A stretch of 64,000 nucleotides of DNA from Sitta carolinensis (taxonomy: Eukaryota; Chordata; Aves; Passeriformes; Sittidae). A model generated the notes under the pieces. That model worked only from the letters and a program-made list of their open reading frames with translations. It made no database searches and was not told the DNA's origin. Location: positions 39,403,870-39,467,869 of the forward strand of contig JAVUNC010000006.1 in NCBI GenBank assembly GCA_032173965.1, read 5' to 3'. Shown in pieces: positions 13,057 through 33,900 of the stretch; the stretch's first letter is position 1, and each line of letters starts with the position of its first letter. Position numbers and translations under genes: made by a program.

Positions 13057-15154
13057 ACATGCACTCAGAGCTGCCATCATCCCCATAAGCATTTAGTTGG
13101 CCAAGTACCTTCTTTTAGTTAGTTTGATTTTTTTTTTTTTAGTTCTGAGAAAGACCAAGACTTGTTTAGTTCTGGGAAAGCATTTGTACAAGGAAGGGAA
13201 AAGTTTTATTATATTTCCTAGATTGTGGCTATCAGGAGAGAAGACAAGAAAACCTGCCCTGGTAAGCAGTCCTATAAAATTCATAGCCCTCCTAGCAAAG
13301 TGTATCTGCAGAGGTCATGTAAACATCAGTAAAGTTGTATTTGGCAGGATAAACTGATTACTGGCTAAATCTTTCCTTCACTTAAATAAAGTCTTCCAAG
13401 ATAAATGATTCTGCCACAAATTAAGGATGGCACATCTATCAGTATTTAATATAATGCTTCTCACCTCCAAGACCTGGCAAGAATTTGTAAGATGGGACCA
13501 GCTTGAAAACCAGTGTGAAGCGAATTACGCTATAATAATAGAATAGAGACTGAATAGAATAGTAGACTAATAGAGACTGAAAGCAACTTTTCCACAAAGA
13601 ATTAATAGAGTATTTTCATCTTAAAGGTGCCTTATGGATCTGATATTAACTTGCTATAATCTTCTTACAGTGATTTAAAACATCTTTAATATGCACCCAG
13701 TAATCTTGTTAACAAAACCTATTTCTTGTTAGACACATACTGAGTCTTACCAGAGATTGTGTGCTACTGTCAGACTACATCTTCAGAAGTTCTTACACGA
13801 TTCTTACAAATCTCTGCTAATAAATGTTTTAATTTCCCTGATCACATAATGAAAATTGAACCTGAAGGTGTTTGATTGTATTACAGCATGAGCTGTTATT
13901 GAGGGACTGAGTAATTGGGCCAGTAAATATGTATCACAAGTGGAATGATTCTGCATGTACTGAACTCCAATCTATTTGTATAAAGAGGTGTTTTTTTTAT
14001 TCTACATTTTTCACTTCATCATTAAAACCAAAAATATTAGTTTTCAATCAGTATGTAAGGCAAAGGCATGAAATTGCTTAGTTTAGCCACTCTTTCCATG
14101 TTGACAACAAAGTAAATAGTTTAAAATAAGGCTGCAATAATAAAACTCTAATATTAGTGTTGAGCATCTACAAGATTGGCTAATGAAACAATATAGAATA
14201 ATTTCATCATAGCTGTCTAATGTGAACTGGTATTTGTTGACCAACAAGAGCTTGTGCATACAACTTACAGTTTCACTGATTAGGAGTTATTAAGATGTGT
14301 CCTGCTATTTTGCCTTGAAGTCTTTGTAGGAACCAGTTAAAAATGCAAAGCTTCCTTTATATTGCAGTAAGTATCTTTGTTTTAGATCAAGGAGGCAATG
14401 ATCCCTAGTGTGACAAGCAGATAAAATCCTGCCTGTGTGTGGTTTTGCCTATCTGAAGTTGGTTTGCCCCTCTGAGTTCAGTGTCAGAACATAGTCTGTC
14501 TGTGTATAATGCAGCATGCTTTCTATTTGTCAGTAAGCCATGCTGATGAAGTGTTGCAACTGTTTAGAACAGATTTATGATTGCTCTCCAGTTACTACTT
14601 AAAGATCAAGGCGGGGGGAGGGAAACAAGTACATCCAGGTTGAACTGAATTTTCTTTTGTGTCCAGTATCATCTATGATAGCTTATTTTTCAACCTTAAT
14701 AGGTGACAGAAATGTTATAAATACTAGATTTTTGTGAGAGAGTAACTTGCACAAATTCTTGGGGTGCTTTGTTCTTTGTAGAGATGATTTTTTTTTTAAC
14801 GTGGAATCGTGAAGTTACATAGACATCAGCTCTACGAACTTTTTTGTTTTCCAAAGGCGAAGTTCATCCTGGTCTTGCAAAAATTTTTAATTGCTGAGCA
14901 GTCGTTGTCTATTTATTGAACTGACTTTTGCAAATCTGGATTGTGTGAGAATCCTTAAGTATCTAGACTGTTAGTTTAAACATGAGCTTTTATGAGAGTT
15001 AAATACAGGTGACTTTCTCTGTTGATGTGTGTCATTGGTAAAACCATTGCGTATTGTGGTGGAATGTGCAGCTCCCTCTTTATCCTGCTGATAATTATAG
15101 TCAATATCAACTCAATTTCTATTTCAAGAAGAAATGTGTTTAAATATCACTCAT

Positions 15155-15290
15155 ATAATAACAGAACCACACACTGGGTAAGGTTGGAAGGGTCTGCAGT
15201 GGGTAATTTGGTCCAGCCATCCTGCTCATGCAGGGTTAGCCTAGAACACTTTGCACAGGATTGTATCCAGACATTTTTTAATATCTGTGC
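15155..15290 (-). mobile_element. CR1 LINE 3'-end fragment, inverted
   Basis: This is the reverse complement of the CR1 tail: 'aggttggaagggtctgcagt' (complement of the 'ttccaacc' end) followed by 'ccatcctgctcatgcagggt' and 'acaggattgtatccagacat'. It lies head-on against the forward CR1 piece that starts about 20 bp further on. Confidence 0.8.
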
Positions 15291-15311
15291 CCCTCAGTTT
15301 AGAAGGGTGTT

Positions 15312-15590
15312 GAGATGCTCAAATGCATCTAGAGGAGAGCAGCAAGGCTGGTGAACAGTCTGGAACACAAGCCCTGTGAAGAGCGGCTGAGGGAGTTGGG
15401 ATTGTTTAACCTGGAGAAAAGGAGACTCGTGGGAGACCTAATCATTCTTTACAACTACCTGAAAGGAGGTTGTAGCCAGGTGGGGGTCGGTCTCTTCTCC
15501 CAGGCAACCACTGAGAGAATGAGAGGACTCAGTCTTAAGCTGTGCCAGGGGAAATTTAAGTTAGACGTCAGAAAGGCGGAAGTTATAATG
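15312..15590 (+). mobile_element. CR1 LINE 3' UTR-type fragment
   Basis: Diagnostic segments in order are 'aagagcggctgagggagttg', 'ctggagaaaaggagactcgt', 'tacaactacctgaaaggagg' and 'agctgtgccaggggaaattt'. The piece breaks off near 'gacgtcagaaag' and is replaced by sequence from a different CR1 region, so it lacks the terminal tail. Confidence 0.85.
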
Positions 15591-16000
15591 AAAACAGGAA
15601 GCAGAGAAGGCAGAGTTACTGAATGCCTTCTTCACTTCGGTCTTCACTGACAAGACCAGTTCTCAGGAGTCTCTGACCCAGAGGACCAGAAAGGGTAAAG
15701 GAGTATTGTAAAGGTGACTCTCCCCTGGTGAAGGAGATAGTGTTAGAAAAACCCTAAGCAGACTTGACATGACACAAGTCCATGGGCCCTGACAGCATGC
15801 ATCCACGACTGCTGAGAGCTGGTGAATATCACAGCAAGGCAGCTCATGATCATCTTTGAAAGGCCCTGGTGATCAGGAGAGGTGCCTGAGGACTGGAAGA
15901 AAGCAAATGTCCCCCTGGTCTTCAAAAAGTCAAAAAGGAGAGCCCAGGAAACTACCAGCCAGACCACCTCACCTCAATCCCAGGAAAGGTGAAGGGAGCA
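15591..16000 (+). mobile_element. CR1 LINE ORF2 (reverse-transcriptase region) fragment
   Basis: The segment matches the CR1 ORF2 region: 'ttactgaatgccttcttcac', 'ccatgggccctgacagcatg', 'gaggactggaagaaagcaaa' and 'cttcaaaaagtcaaaaagga', ending at 'ctcaatcccaggaaaggtga'. It is frameshifted and non-coding now. It lies directly downstream of a 3'-UTR-type piece, the opposite of the order within one element, so the locus is a composite of two insertions. Confidence 0.82.
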
Positions 16001-19000
16001 CTTTCTTGCCCCTTTCCTTCCTTTGCTGAAGGTCATCACATTCCAGTTTACTAGATGAAAGGATGTTACCAGAATCATTGCACAATTTCTATGCAGGAAC
16101 AATTGGCAGGGTGGTGTCTGATCTGGCCTTTTTGGCGTGGTCATAAAAATGCAGCTGCATACTGCCAAAAAAGCCAGTTGCTGGAGAATTTATACAGTCC
16201 TGGACAATTTTTCTAGGCCTACAGTTGAGCAGTTGTGGACAAAAGTCTAACCTTCAGGAGATGCTTGGGCTTGGAAAGGATTTAGAAGTCCTGTTTGAGT
16301 ACTCAAGCCCTGTTTGGGTTGTGAGTGGGATTAGCAATGATACCTACTCACTGCAGTTTCCAGCACTGCTTGGTTTCTCTTTGTGGTCCCAGAAAACATG
16401 TACTAGCAGTTAACAGCCTCCTACACCAGCGTGTACCAATGGGGCTTAACCAGCAAATGTTAGTAGAGCCGAATGCTGGATATATGCTTGTTGCATAATA
16501 TTGCAAACCCTATTCAGTTAGCATGTGGAATCACTCTTCCAAGTGTAGGACTTTATGGTGGAGTAGGAGACTAAACATGTTGAAGTACAGAGGAGAGTAC
16601 TTACACAGAATGCAGGGAGAAATGCAAGCAGAGGACAAGGAACCTGTGCCCAATTTTTGTTTGATTCCTGGTGCTTTGCTTCACCACGACTACAGTTCTC
16701 TTCAGATGGTAATGACATGTGATGGGTAGTGAGCCATTGGGTAGAGATGCCACTGAATACATTTTCAAGTTCTTGGTAATATTATTGTAGCCACAAGTTT
16801 TTAAAGAAGTATAATTTAATTAAATTACTTGATGGCTCTAGAGTGAAGTAAAAGCTGATAGACCCACAAACCTGAAGAAGGCAACATATTCCAAATCTGT
16901 CAGTTGCTTTTAATAAGTGATTACATCTCTAGAGAACTGAAAGATTCATTCTTGAGACTTGTTTACATCGCAAAGCATTCTTCAATCTGTAAGGACAAAT
17001 CTAGAATTATAAGCTGGTTTTATTGGTAGGAGTTTAGGGAAGACTGTAAAGCGGTTGCCAACTACAAATTAAGATTGCTCTTTAATCTTCAGTCTGGAAG
17101 GCTCCCAACAACGTGGAAAAGGGTGTGAATGTGTAGGGGGGGAAACCATAAAGGTGATGAAAGTCATTCTGCTTCAATACTGTAAACTCCATGCTTTATG
17201 GGAACACAGAGAAAATGTATGTATGACAAAAGCTGCATCTCTTGTCCTGGGAGAGGGGCTGATCACAGCATCTGTGTATGTTACCTTACCACTCCATACT
17301 GGTGAAATCTGATTTGTATTTTGATGCAATTGTACATCACTGACCAATCAGAAATTGTTGCATTTCTGTGTAGGAGATGTGCAGATGCAGCTTTCTCAGA
17401 TGATACCAAAACAGCTTTTTTTCTGCATATAGTTTGCTGTGGACGCTTGTGTATTTATTGATTGCCTCAATATTAGAAATGCGAGTAGTGGGTTTTGGCC
17501 CACTATTTTTAGTATTTTGCAGTAGGTCTGGTTCTTTTAATTTTATTGAGATTGTTTCTTCTTTTCGACTTCATTTTGCAGTCTGGGTTATTTAAAGTGA
17601 CCAAATAATTGGCCTGAAAATGTAAGAGAAAGCTGGGTCTGCAGTAGAGGATCTGATCTGATGTGAATAAATAAAAAATTTGGTTTCATAAGTTCAAGCC
17701 TTTGTGGTTGACTGAAATCTTACTGCTTTTTAGGGAAGAGGAATTAAGCTTCTAGAGAAACTCTGGGGGATAAAAGATTAAGAAATAATGCTTTTAATGG
17801 AGAAGAAGAGATGTCTTAAGTGGCAGCCTATGCTATTAAAAATACCAGCTTCTACCCACTAATGATAGGCCAAGTTTTGCAAACTTAACAGGTTTCACCT
17901 TTTTTTCTTATGCTATGCCTTTGATGGGATTTTGCTTTTGATTGCCTGGTTGTGGGTGGAATCTCTAATACTCTTGGCAACAAATACTATATGGGTTCTT
18001 AAAATTACATTTGTTCTGGCCTGGAGCAGAACTTTGTGGGTGTTGGATGTTTCTTTGAGACCTGGCATTCCTGTTAGTTAATCACCTTACGTTATCTACA
18101 ACTTCAAAGGAAGACGATTAATGTCTATCGGCCACCTTCACTATGTGGCATAGATCTGAATGCTGTACATTTAATGGTTCGGTTTATGAATCACCCACCT
18201 GGGCAAGGCAGTGTTTGGGTAATCAGTTATCCAGAAATACACTTTGTGGACAAGAGACAACAAGTAAGTTAAGTGTTACTTATTATAGTTTCATCAATGG
18301 CATTGTGCTTAATCTCTTAAGCACATTAGAGTATTAGTTGATCAGAAATTTATTATGATCTGCTTAAGTAAGATGATGTGAACTTTTTCCTGGGCAATAC
18401 AGGAACACAGTACAGTGTACTAGGCTAGAATTTAATTAACTGATGAGTAGGTTGTTCTGTGCATATATCTGAACAGCTGAAATACTTGATTGTACTAGCT
18501 GTCTAATGTCCTGTGTACTAATTTTGATAAATGTCAAGGAATCCCTATGGAAATGGCTGAATACACGATAAAGTGGCTGCTGCCACTTAAGTGAAGTGAG
18601 CTGGATTATCGGAAGTAATCAGTTTAATTTAAACCCAGCTCATTTTAACTGAAAAAGGTTGGGGAGCAACCATGTGGTAGTTCAGCATAAAGATCTATAT
18701 AGGAAGGTAATAATTTACAATAATGCAGGCAAGAAGGATAAAACATGGTGAACAACACCAGCTGATTCAATAGGTTTTCCATTAATTATTCAAGGTGTAA
18801 GCAAACCCTTCTTCAAGATGCAATTACTAGTGAATACTGAGAAAACTTTGAATCTTGTTTAAAAGCAGGTAACACACTTTTTTTTTGTTGGATACCTCTT
18901 GCTTGAAGGAAAACCTGATATGGAAAAACTAGGCAGTGCTTGGACTTGATTGTTGTGCCTTTCCTGGTCCATTCAGAAAATGCATGATTAATCTTGGTTA

Positions 19001-19046
19001 CATGAAGGAGAAGATACTGCAAGTCCCAATTTGCATTTATTTTTAA

Positions 19047-26174
<7,128 letters not shown>

Positions 26175-26746
26175 ACTCCTTCCATGTGCCTCAGTGGGAG
26201 GGACACACCCCATGGGACACTCCGTGGCACACAGGCCACAGCATCTGTGAACAACACACTTATGACTGCTTAGTATAAGAGACATTTCCTCACAATACTG
26301 AAGTGGCCACATCAGCTCCAAATGGCATTTTGTAAATAGGGAAAGGCAAAAAAAATACTTTGATTCCTGTGTCTTCAGGGTCTGGCCCTAGAGGTGCTTG
26401 GCTTTATTTTTTTCTTGTTGCTTTTTTCTTTAATTTATTTGTCCAGTGAGTTCACAGCAAACCCAAGTTGGCTGTGGCTGATTAGTTCAGACTTTGTATG
26501 CACCATTAGCCTCCCAAATGCTGGCTGAGATGTTGTGAGCATGTGTGACGCTGGCATGGCAGCATTTTCAGTGTCACTGCTAGGTGTCTGATCTTCCCAA
26601 TAAGGAATGAGCTGACCTCTCTGAAGACTTCCTAGAGAAACTGTTGTTTGCTATCTTTGACATATTTAACAAGATGGATAATCAACCAAAGTTGTTTTTC
26701 TCATTTGCAGTTACTTATGTTTAAAACTTGAATTTAGCCTTTTTAA

Positions 26747-26752
26747 AATAAA
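26747..26752 (+). promoter_or_regulatory. SPTLC2: Proximal SPTLC2 poly(A) signal AATAAA
   Basis: The canonical hexamer lies in 'tttttaaaataaacgtgttg', 573 bases after the stop codon. A T/G-rich stretch ('cgtgttgttgacatg') follows, as expected downstream of a cleavage site. Confidence 0.5.
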
Positions 26753-29700
26753 CGTGTTGTTGACATGTAACTAACAGGACCATTGTTCCCAAACATTACT
26801 TAGTTTTGTAAGCCACAGGCAGAAGGACTCCTGGAGCTGTAGCCTCTTTTCCTTCCCAGTATGGATACCAGATTGTCTCCTGGTTTTGACACTAATTGTC
26901 CCTTTGATAGAGGGTAAGTGATGGAGAGGAGTTTGTTTTGGTTTTAATTCTTATGTTTGAAAAAAAGGAAAAAATATGGGTTGTGTGTGTGTTGCTTTCT
27001 CATCTTCAGGTTAGTTTCTCTTGCTTTAGAATTATCATAAAGTCATGAACAAGTCACTAAGTCCTAGGAGGGTGCTCTTGGGTTTAAACAAACTAGAGCA
27101 CGTTTCATGCTTAGTCTTATGACTAAGCCCCCTCAATAAGCAGGCCTGTATGAGGGGTGGCTATTAGGAGAACCATCTATTCCATGAAGATCTGTGAAAG
27201 ACTGCTGCTCTTTGCTGTGCTAACTCACTGTTTCTTGTCTTCTGTGAGGTGTTCTTCACTGGCCCTGTTACGGATATGGACAGCTTGAATCTTGTCATAC
27301 ATTACATTTTGGCTGGCCAGCAGAGTCCCCATTGGCAGCTGCATGTCTGTAGACCTTCCCCGAAGAGAGATAATGTCCTCACAATTGCATTTAGTTTGAT
27401 ATATTTATTCTTTTGTATTCCGTTACTGATCAACACCACTCAAATGAGTGTTGGCTGAGCCAGTTCTGTTTGGAGTTTTTATTTGAAAGTTTCATACTGT
27501 CCTTCTGTTTCAAATAGATGCCTTTGCTCTAACACACCTTAGAACTGGTCTGCTACTTAGTCTTTACATCTTGAATTCTTTCAGTGAACAGAATGGATCA
27601 ACAAAAAGGTACAAAAAATTTTAAATATTAGTCAATTGCAGTATAGTTTGTTTCTGTATTTTATATTTAGACATACACAATTTCTGCAAAGATAGTAAAA
27701 TGTTAACATTGTGTCAGCTGGGTTGGGCCAGCTCTTCAGTTTGGGTTAGAAAGATACTTTTTGCAGGTTACTGAAGTCTTAGACTCATCATCATAGTTTT
27801 AAAACAGAGAGCAAGTCAAAGCTCTTTGTGTGGTGCTGAAAAAAATTCATTCTTTTAAAGTTCTTTAATGTTCACGCTGCAGCTATCAGGGAGGGAGTGT
27901 TTTGGCCACTTGAACCAAGCAGTTCTGCAAATACATGTGGTGAGTTAAAGCAGAATTGGCTTCTATTTCATAGACTATCTAACTTCATGCATTTATAGAT
28001 CTTGTTACACTTTAATGTAATGGAACTTCAAAACACTGGTTCTTTTTTTACCATTGAATTTCAGAAATTTAATTATACGAGAAGAACTGAAATTGACTGT
28101 TTGAAAATAGGACTTTGTCCATTAATGTTGGTTGGCTCCTCTTCTGGAGCTGAGTGAGTGCAGAGTCAGAAGTCTGTATGTGAAGCTTGAATAGCTGTGT
28201 TCAGCCACAGTGAATAAACAGCAGTTAGCTGAGCTTACTTTCTCACCCCTGTTCTGCCCAGGCCTAGCTCTAACATTCCAGCAGATTACTTGCTTTCTGA
28301 CTTCAAGAAGCTTTACTTAAAATAATTATTGTTTTTCTCTATGGATTGTACTAGGGAACAAGAGAAGGTTAGTACAGGAAGCCCTGACTTCAGCCCTGAT
28401 CCTATTAACTTGATCATGAAATGGTTTAAGAGCAGACAAAACTGACCAATTTAAAGGCTTGGACCAGTAGATAGCTGTTTTTAAGCATTCACAAATGTAC
28501 AGTATGTTTGTCTGCTGTGTAGTCAAGTCAGTTTGGAAACTGTGATATAATAAGTTAGAAGTGGGTTATCATAGATTCTACAAGTGTCGAATCTTAACCT
28601 TGTCTCTGGGAATCAATTTTAGAGCAGCTTGTCTTTGGAAGGGAGAAAAGCATTTGGAAAAATCTTCATAATATAGATAAATCCTGTGTAATAGTTCTGA
28701 AGTGGTCAGTGTTTAAAATTACTAGTGTCTATTTAGTTTCTAGTTGCACTTGTTGAGGAAATTGTATTCAAGCTTCTGCCTTTTAGTATCTTTCTGCTGT
28801 ATCACGCTGACTGCATATAACTTGGAATTTTGGGTTGCAAAGACACTTTGGAAATAATTCTGGCAGTTAGCATTTGCAAACTGCTTGGTTACATTTCAGC
28901 CTTGCCATATCCTTTTTGGGAAGCAAATCCCCCCACTCCTCTCTGAGGCTTTTTGTTCAATGGAACCTGTTTTGCCATAGTCTGGTAAAAATAATGAAAC
29001 CTGTTGAAACTGCTTCAGAAAAAGTAAGAGTTACAAGTCCAAGATTTCACGCTTTTAATTCAGTAATTCACTGAGCTTGAAAGCCAAGGAAACCTTTTTG
29101 CATCTACTGAAAAACTCCAATAAGGGTTTGCACTAGGCAAACCTACAGCATGTGTGCTGTCACAGTATGTGTAGGATGGATTGCTGCTTTGATATTTATG
29201 TACTGACCAGAAATCTGTCTCCTTTTTCTCCTGGCAGTAGAAATGAATGAAAGAACCAATCTTGAGAGATCACAAAGGAAGAAAAGCTGCTTAAGAAATA
29301 ATACTTCAGTCCCTGCCAACTTTTCAGAGACATTCTAATTGAAAATGACTCCTGGTATTTCTTAAGAGATGCAAAATTGAAAAGAAAATGCAGGCTGCTT
29401 TTGAACAAAGGACTTTTGCCCAGTACTGTATATTGGCAAAGCTTACTCATAAATATACAATAGTTACCTTCCCAGTACCTCTCTGAAGAACTGAGCAAGC
29501 AAGTTCTTGCCTCTGTTGAGCAGAGTGAAGAGTTTAGAGCCATTACTGCTTTTAAGGCTAATGGCCATATTCTTTCACTCGTAAGAAAATTGAGAAGCTC
29601 CTATTACTGAGCATCAGCAAAGAGTGGGAGATCTGCTTCTTGTTAGAAACTGGCCTTCCCAAGTAGGTCTTTGTCTTAAGGAACCTAATTCGTAGTTTTC

Positions 29701-31838
29701 CTTTAGTTCTTTGGCAGAGAAGAAACCAGGTTTTTTGTGTCAAAATATTCAGGGCCTTCATCTTTGTTTTTTACACAACACAAACTTTTGTATAGTATGT
29801 ATATGGTATATTTACCTCTTTAGTTGCATATCTTTTCCCTTCTAAGCATCCTTAGTGAAGAGTTGTGGTTCTTGAGTTACAGGCATAGTATGCTTCTGCT
29901 TTTGGCAAAGATTCAGGAGCGAGTTGACCAAACATCTGAAGGAATTGCATTATCCATCCTCCTCTTGCTGTTTCCTCTAAGAGTGCAGATGAGGTACTCA
30001 CTATCAGAGCTGCACCTTCACAAAGAACAGGTGAGGGAAGTGTGCCCATAAAGTCAGCAATTCTGTGTTGTGTGAATGAAGGACTGGTACAGCAGAGATG
30101 GAGAAAAGGAGTGGTCAATCAACACTTATTTTCAGCTGTGCAGGGATCTTTCATGTGTTCTTGAACAAATATCCCTAAATCAGGAATGCAGCTTTCAGTG
30201 CCTGAATGGACACTCCTGTGAAACTTTTCCACACCAAGTAAATACTTCTCCTTCTGTGCAAATTTTGATTTCTTTACCTCTGAAAAGCATTTGGCTTACA
30301 GCTGTTTGGTCACTCAGAAGCCATGTTATCCATTTAGGGGGATCATAGGAGAGGTTGGAGGAAAGCGTGAGCATGACTCTTCATTTCATCTAAGAGAACA
30401 CCTTGCAGCACTGGATCTGGAGCACTATGCATGAGGCACCTGCAGTCTGTTCTGTTTTAGCACTAGTCAAGTGCTGAGCTGTACAGGAATGCTTAGTACA
30501 ACCCCTCAGCAGGTGCACTGTTGGCTTTGTTGCTGGACCTGTCACCCAAGTGACATTGGGAAAAGCATGGAACATTTGATCTGCATAACCTGAACATGGT
30601 TTTAAAAGAAAAAAAAAATCTCCAATGCTATTCTGGTGGCTTTGTATTCCAGTAAACATTCCCAGCCTTGCAGTTGTTCACCTTTTCAAGGATTCAGACA
30701 TAATACTAGAGCACAAACATAAAGTGTTTGTGTGAAGTATCGTGCTTTACCTTTCACTAAAAAAAAAGAAGTATTTGCTGCAGGTATTGGATGTTGTACT
30801 TATATCCCCAAAAGGGGCTGGGTGAAGCGGATGATGACTGTGGTGTGTGTTGAAGGCTATGATTCTTGGTATGAAGAATTGAAATTAAGACTGACCTTGG
30901 AGAATGCAGTGGATTTTAACCCACAGAAGAATTCTCGGTGCTCTTAGCTAAGCAGTGTGTACTGCTGTTTGCTTGGGAGGGAGGTTCAAAACTCATTTTG
31001 TGTGTGACTCTGACCAGCAGCTGTTTAAGGAGATGTCTGTATGTGGGAGCCAAAAGCAGTGCACTTCTCTGCACCAATGTTCCTGTGTAGCTTACATGGT
31101 TCTGTGTAATTCCATCGGTATCTTGTTCCTGGGCTGCTGAAAGTGGGAGACTTACTGAGATGGTCAGGGACTTCAGAACCAGTGGCAGCTAGCAGATGCA
31201 TTTCCTCAATGGTAGGTGAACAGGTCTCACATAAATATGCCAAGGGTTGGTGCAGTTCCAAAAATACCCACGGTGAGGTGAAACATGCACCAAACCATCT
31301 GACCTTTGTAAACATTTTTTTTTCCAAAGCTCATCTTATTCTGACAGTGTTTCTGCTTCCCCCTAATGGTATGTTAAGCTTAATGCATCTCTAGCCTCCC
31401 AATATTAATTTCAGTTCCATTTGAGAGAGACCTGAGGAATGCTGGAGCCTGAGGCTTTTTAGGCTAGCAGCCCCAAAGCCAATGGTGGCCCACATTTCCA
31501 CAAGCCCTGGGCAGAATTACCAAGTCACAGCACTTCATCTTAAATTGCACTGTATTCTTATGCCTCTGTGTTGCTATAATGTACATATATATTGGATTTT
31601 TTGTAGATAAGACGTTTTAGATAAAATTTTTAAATGGGCTCCCCCCCAGATATTTTATGCCAGATGTCTAATTTTTTTTACACTTGTGATTAACATGAAT
31701 ATGGATGCTCTGTGGGCAGGGAAAAAGATAAATGGATGGTACATTGGCTTTAAAAAGGTAACAATGCATGTTTAAAAAAACACTGGAGAAAAAAAATGCT
31801 TGGGAAAAATTCATTCAAATATATTCTATGTTCTGCAT

Positions 31839-31844
31839 AATAAA
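31839..31844 (+). promoter_or_regulatory. SPTLC2: Distal SPTLC2 poly(A) signal AATAAA
   Basis: The canonical hexamer in 'ctgcataataaagacttaaa' is followed within 35 bp by a T-rich element ('ttttgtctttttttcct'). It lies about 1 kb before the CpG island of the next gene, so it is the last plausible end of the SPTLC2 transcript. Confidence 0.45.
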
Positions 31845-31860
31845 GACTTAAAAAAACCCC

Positions 31861-32869
31861 CAACTATATCATAATTTTGTCTTTTTTTCCTTAATGAGGT
31901 TTTCCCTTACTAAGGAGACTGAACCCTCTTTTTCTTCCTTTGCAGTCCATCTCCCACCCACACTCAAAATAAAAACCTCAAAAAAATTCAACACGTGAGA
32001 TTCATACTGGAATAACTGGGTAAAACCATAGCCTGTTTGAGAGCTCAGACAGATCATTGTTCCCCTCTAGCCTTGTACTCCAGAGCCAGGAGACCTTGCA
32101 TGCAGGATGGATGCTTAGCTGTGTTTTGGCAGTCTGGTCCATCGTACAGCGACAGCTTTGATGTGCAAAGCCTTTGCTTCTGTTGTGGAGAGATGCCTGC
32201 AGTCCTAGCTGCTGTTCCTGATGTACAACATTCCCAGGATGAGTGCCCGCTCTAGCTTGGTGCTGGCCCCAAAAAGGTGCTGTGCTTGAAAACTAGGCTG
32301 CTACCCTTGGGTGCTGTTAGAGTGTCAGGCTGCTCTCAGCTGCGTGCTGCTAATGACATGTTTGAAAGGGCTTCTTGATCTATCTCACATGGTATTCTTG
32401 ACCTCACATCTGTCTTATAGTTTGTGTCTTGTTTTAAACATTTCCTTCCATTCATCTCAGCCCTAAGTTTGCATAAACCAGATGTCAGTATTTGAAAAGG
32501 AGGTGCAGGTCCTGATTTTAGCTGTGGGTACACAAATGGGCCCAGGTCATTTGCAGCTTTGTGCTAAGGTTGCTGTAGAAATGTTGGGTTTTCCCTTCTA
32601 GGTCTCCCTTTCTGGGACCGTGCCAGCACTGGCACTTCTCAGTGGGCTGCAAAACCTCTTTTCAGTGTCCTTCCCTAATAATTTTTTCATAGTCCTTTCC
32701 CTAATTTTCTTCATAGGCTCACGAACACCTGTGGAAATCCTGGAAAAGATACTCTCTACACCCCAAGTAAACAGCCACTCCATGTTTCCAACAGGCTTTG
32801 AGGGTTGGATAAGATGCTGCCGGCGCAGAAGAGAGCAGATCATGGAATAAAGACTTTTTTTTGAATGGT
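31861..32869. other. Spacer between SPTLC2 and the ISM2 CpG island
   Basis: About 1 kb of unique sequence. I see no coding exon. A further AATAAA occurs at 32846-32851, right at the island edge, and could be an alternative SPTLC2 end. Confidence 0.5.
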
Positions 32870-33676
32870 AGAAACTTTCTCCCGCAATTCGGGAACAGCC
32901 GGGGCTTTCACCGGGGAGCACAGAGCCCCGTTTGCTGCCGGCCCCGTCCGCCCCTCCCGCAGAGCGCTCGGAGAAAGGGGCGGCTTTTGCAAACTGTTTT
33001 CCCCGGGGGGCGCGGCGGGAGGCTCGGAGCCCCCTGCCCGGCCGCGTCCTCGCTCCCGCCCCTCCGTGCAGGGCGCCTCCATCCTCCGCGCCTCGTGCGG
33101 CCGGGCCGGAGCCGCCGGGGCCCGCGGCCGCCCCGCCCCGCCGGGAGGGCGCTGCGGCGGCGGGGCTGCCCCGGCGGGAAGCGCCGGGGGCCGCGGGGCT
33201 TGTGCGGGGCCGGCGCCGCCGAGGCGCGGAACAAAGAGCCCCGGGCCGGGCCGGTCCCGCCGCAAGGGCAGCGCCCCGCGGGCACCGAGGGTGGAGGGGG
33301 CGGCGGCCGCCCCGGCCATGCAGCTGCCGGGAGGGGAGGAGCGGAGCGGGCGGTGGCGCCCCGGAGGGGGCAGCGCCCGGAGGGAGAGGGGGGAGGTCTG
33401 GCAGTGCCGGCAGCCTCCGAGCGGGGCAGGGGCGCGGCGGGGCCGTGCCCGGAGCCGGCAGCCGCGGCGGTCGCCCGGGAGGGGCTGGACCGCGCTTCAT
33501 GCGAGCAGGAGCCTGTCCCCTCCGAGCGGCCTCCCGTCCGCGCTCCGGTGCCCGGCGCTGCCTGCAGAGCCGCGGCAGCACCGGAGAGTGACTCGACGAG
33601 GGGAGGAGAAGAGGAGGAAAAGAAATCGGATTGCCGAAAGGATTAGGAAGTGGGGTGGGGAGCCGAAGCTGTCTCA

Positions 33677-33704
33677 CTCCCTCCCTCCCTCCCTCCCTCC
33701 CTTT
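33677..33704. repeat. (CTCC)n microsatellite
   Basis: A run of about seven CTCC/CCCT units in the CpG island, pyrimidine-rich on the plus strand, about 310 bp upstream of the ISM2 start codon. Confidence 0.85.
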
Positions 33705-33896
33705 CCTCACACATTTGTGAAGCTTTTCAAAGTTATCCTTCAGCAACAGTACCGGCAGGCGACCCGGGGGAGCCGCGACAGCGGAAGGTGCTCGGCAAAC
33801 TGCAAGAGCGATCAGAGGGAGCGGAGTGGCCCGGGCCGGAGGACCCTACCCCGGCCTCTGCCCGCGCCACGGGGCACCGCACTTCCCGGCTCTGGT

Positions 33897-33900
<4 letters not shown>

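Larger units (their letters stand above)
26175..31860 (+). other. SPTLC2: Candidate long SPTLC2 3' UTR
   Basis: Everything after the stop codon up to about 31860 lacks a supported coding exon. Possible poly(A) signals AATAAA are at 26747-26752 (a short UTR of about 0.6 kb), 28211-28216 and 31839-31844 (a UTR of about 5.7 kb). Vertebrate SPTLC2 messages are known to have long 3' UTRs, so the distal site is plausible. The end is inferred from motifs only. Confidence 0.45.
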
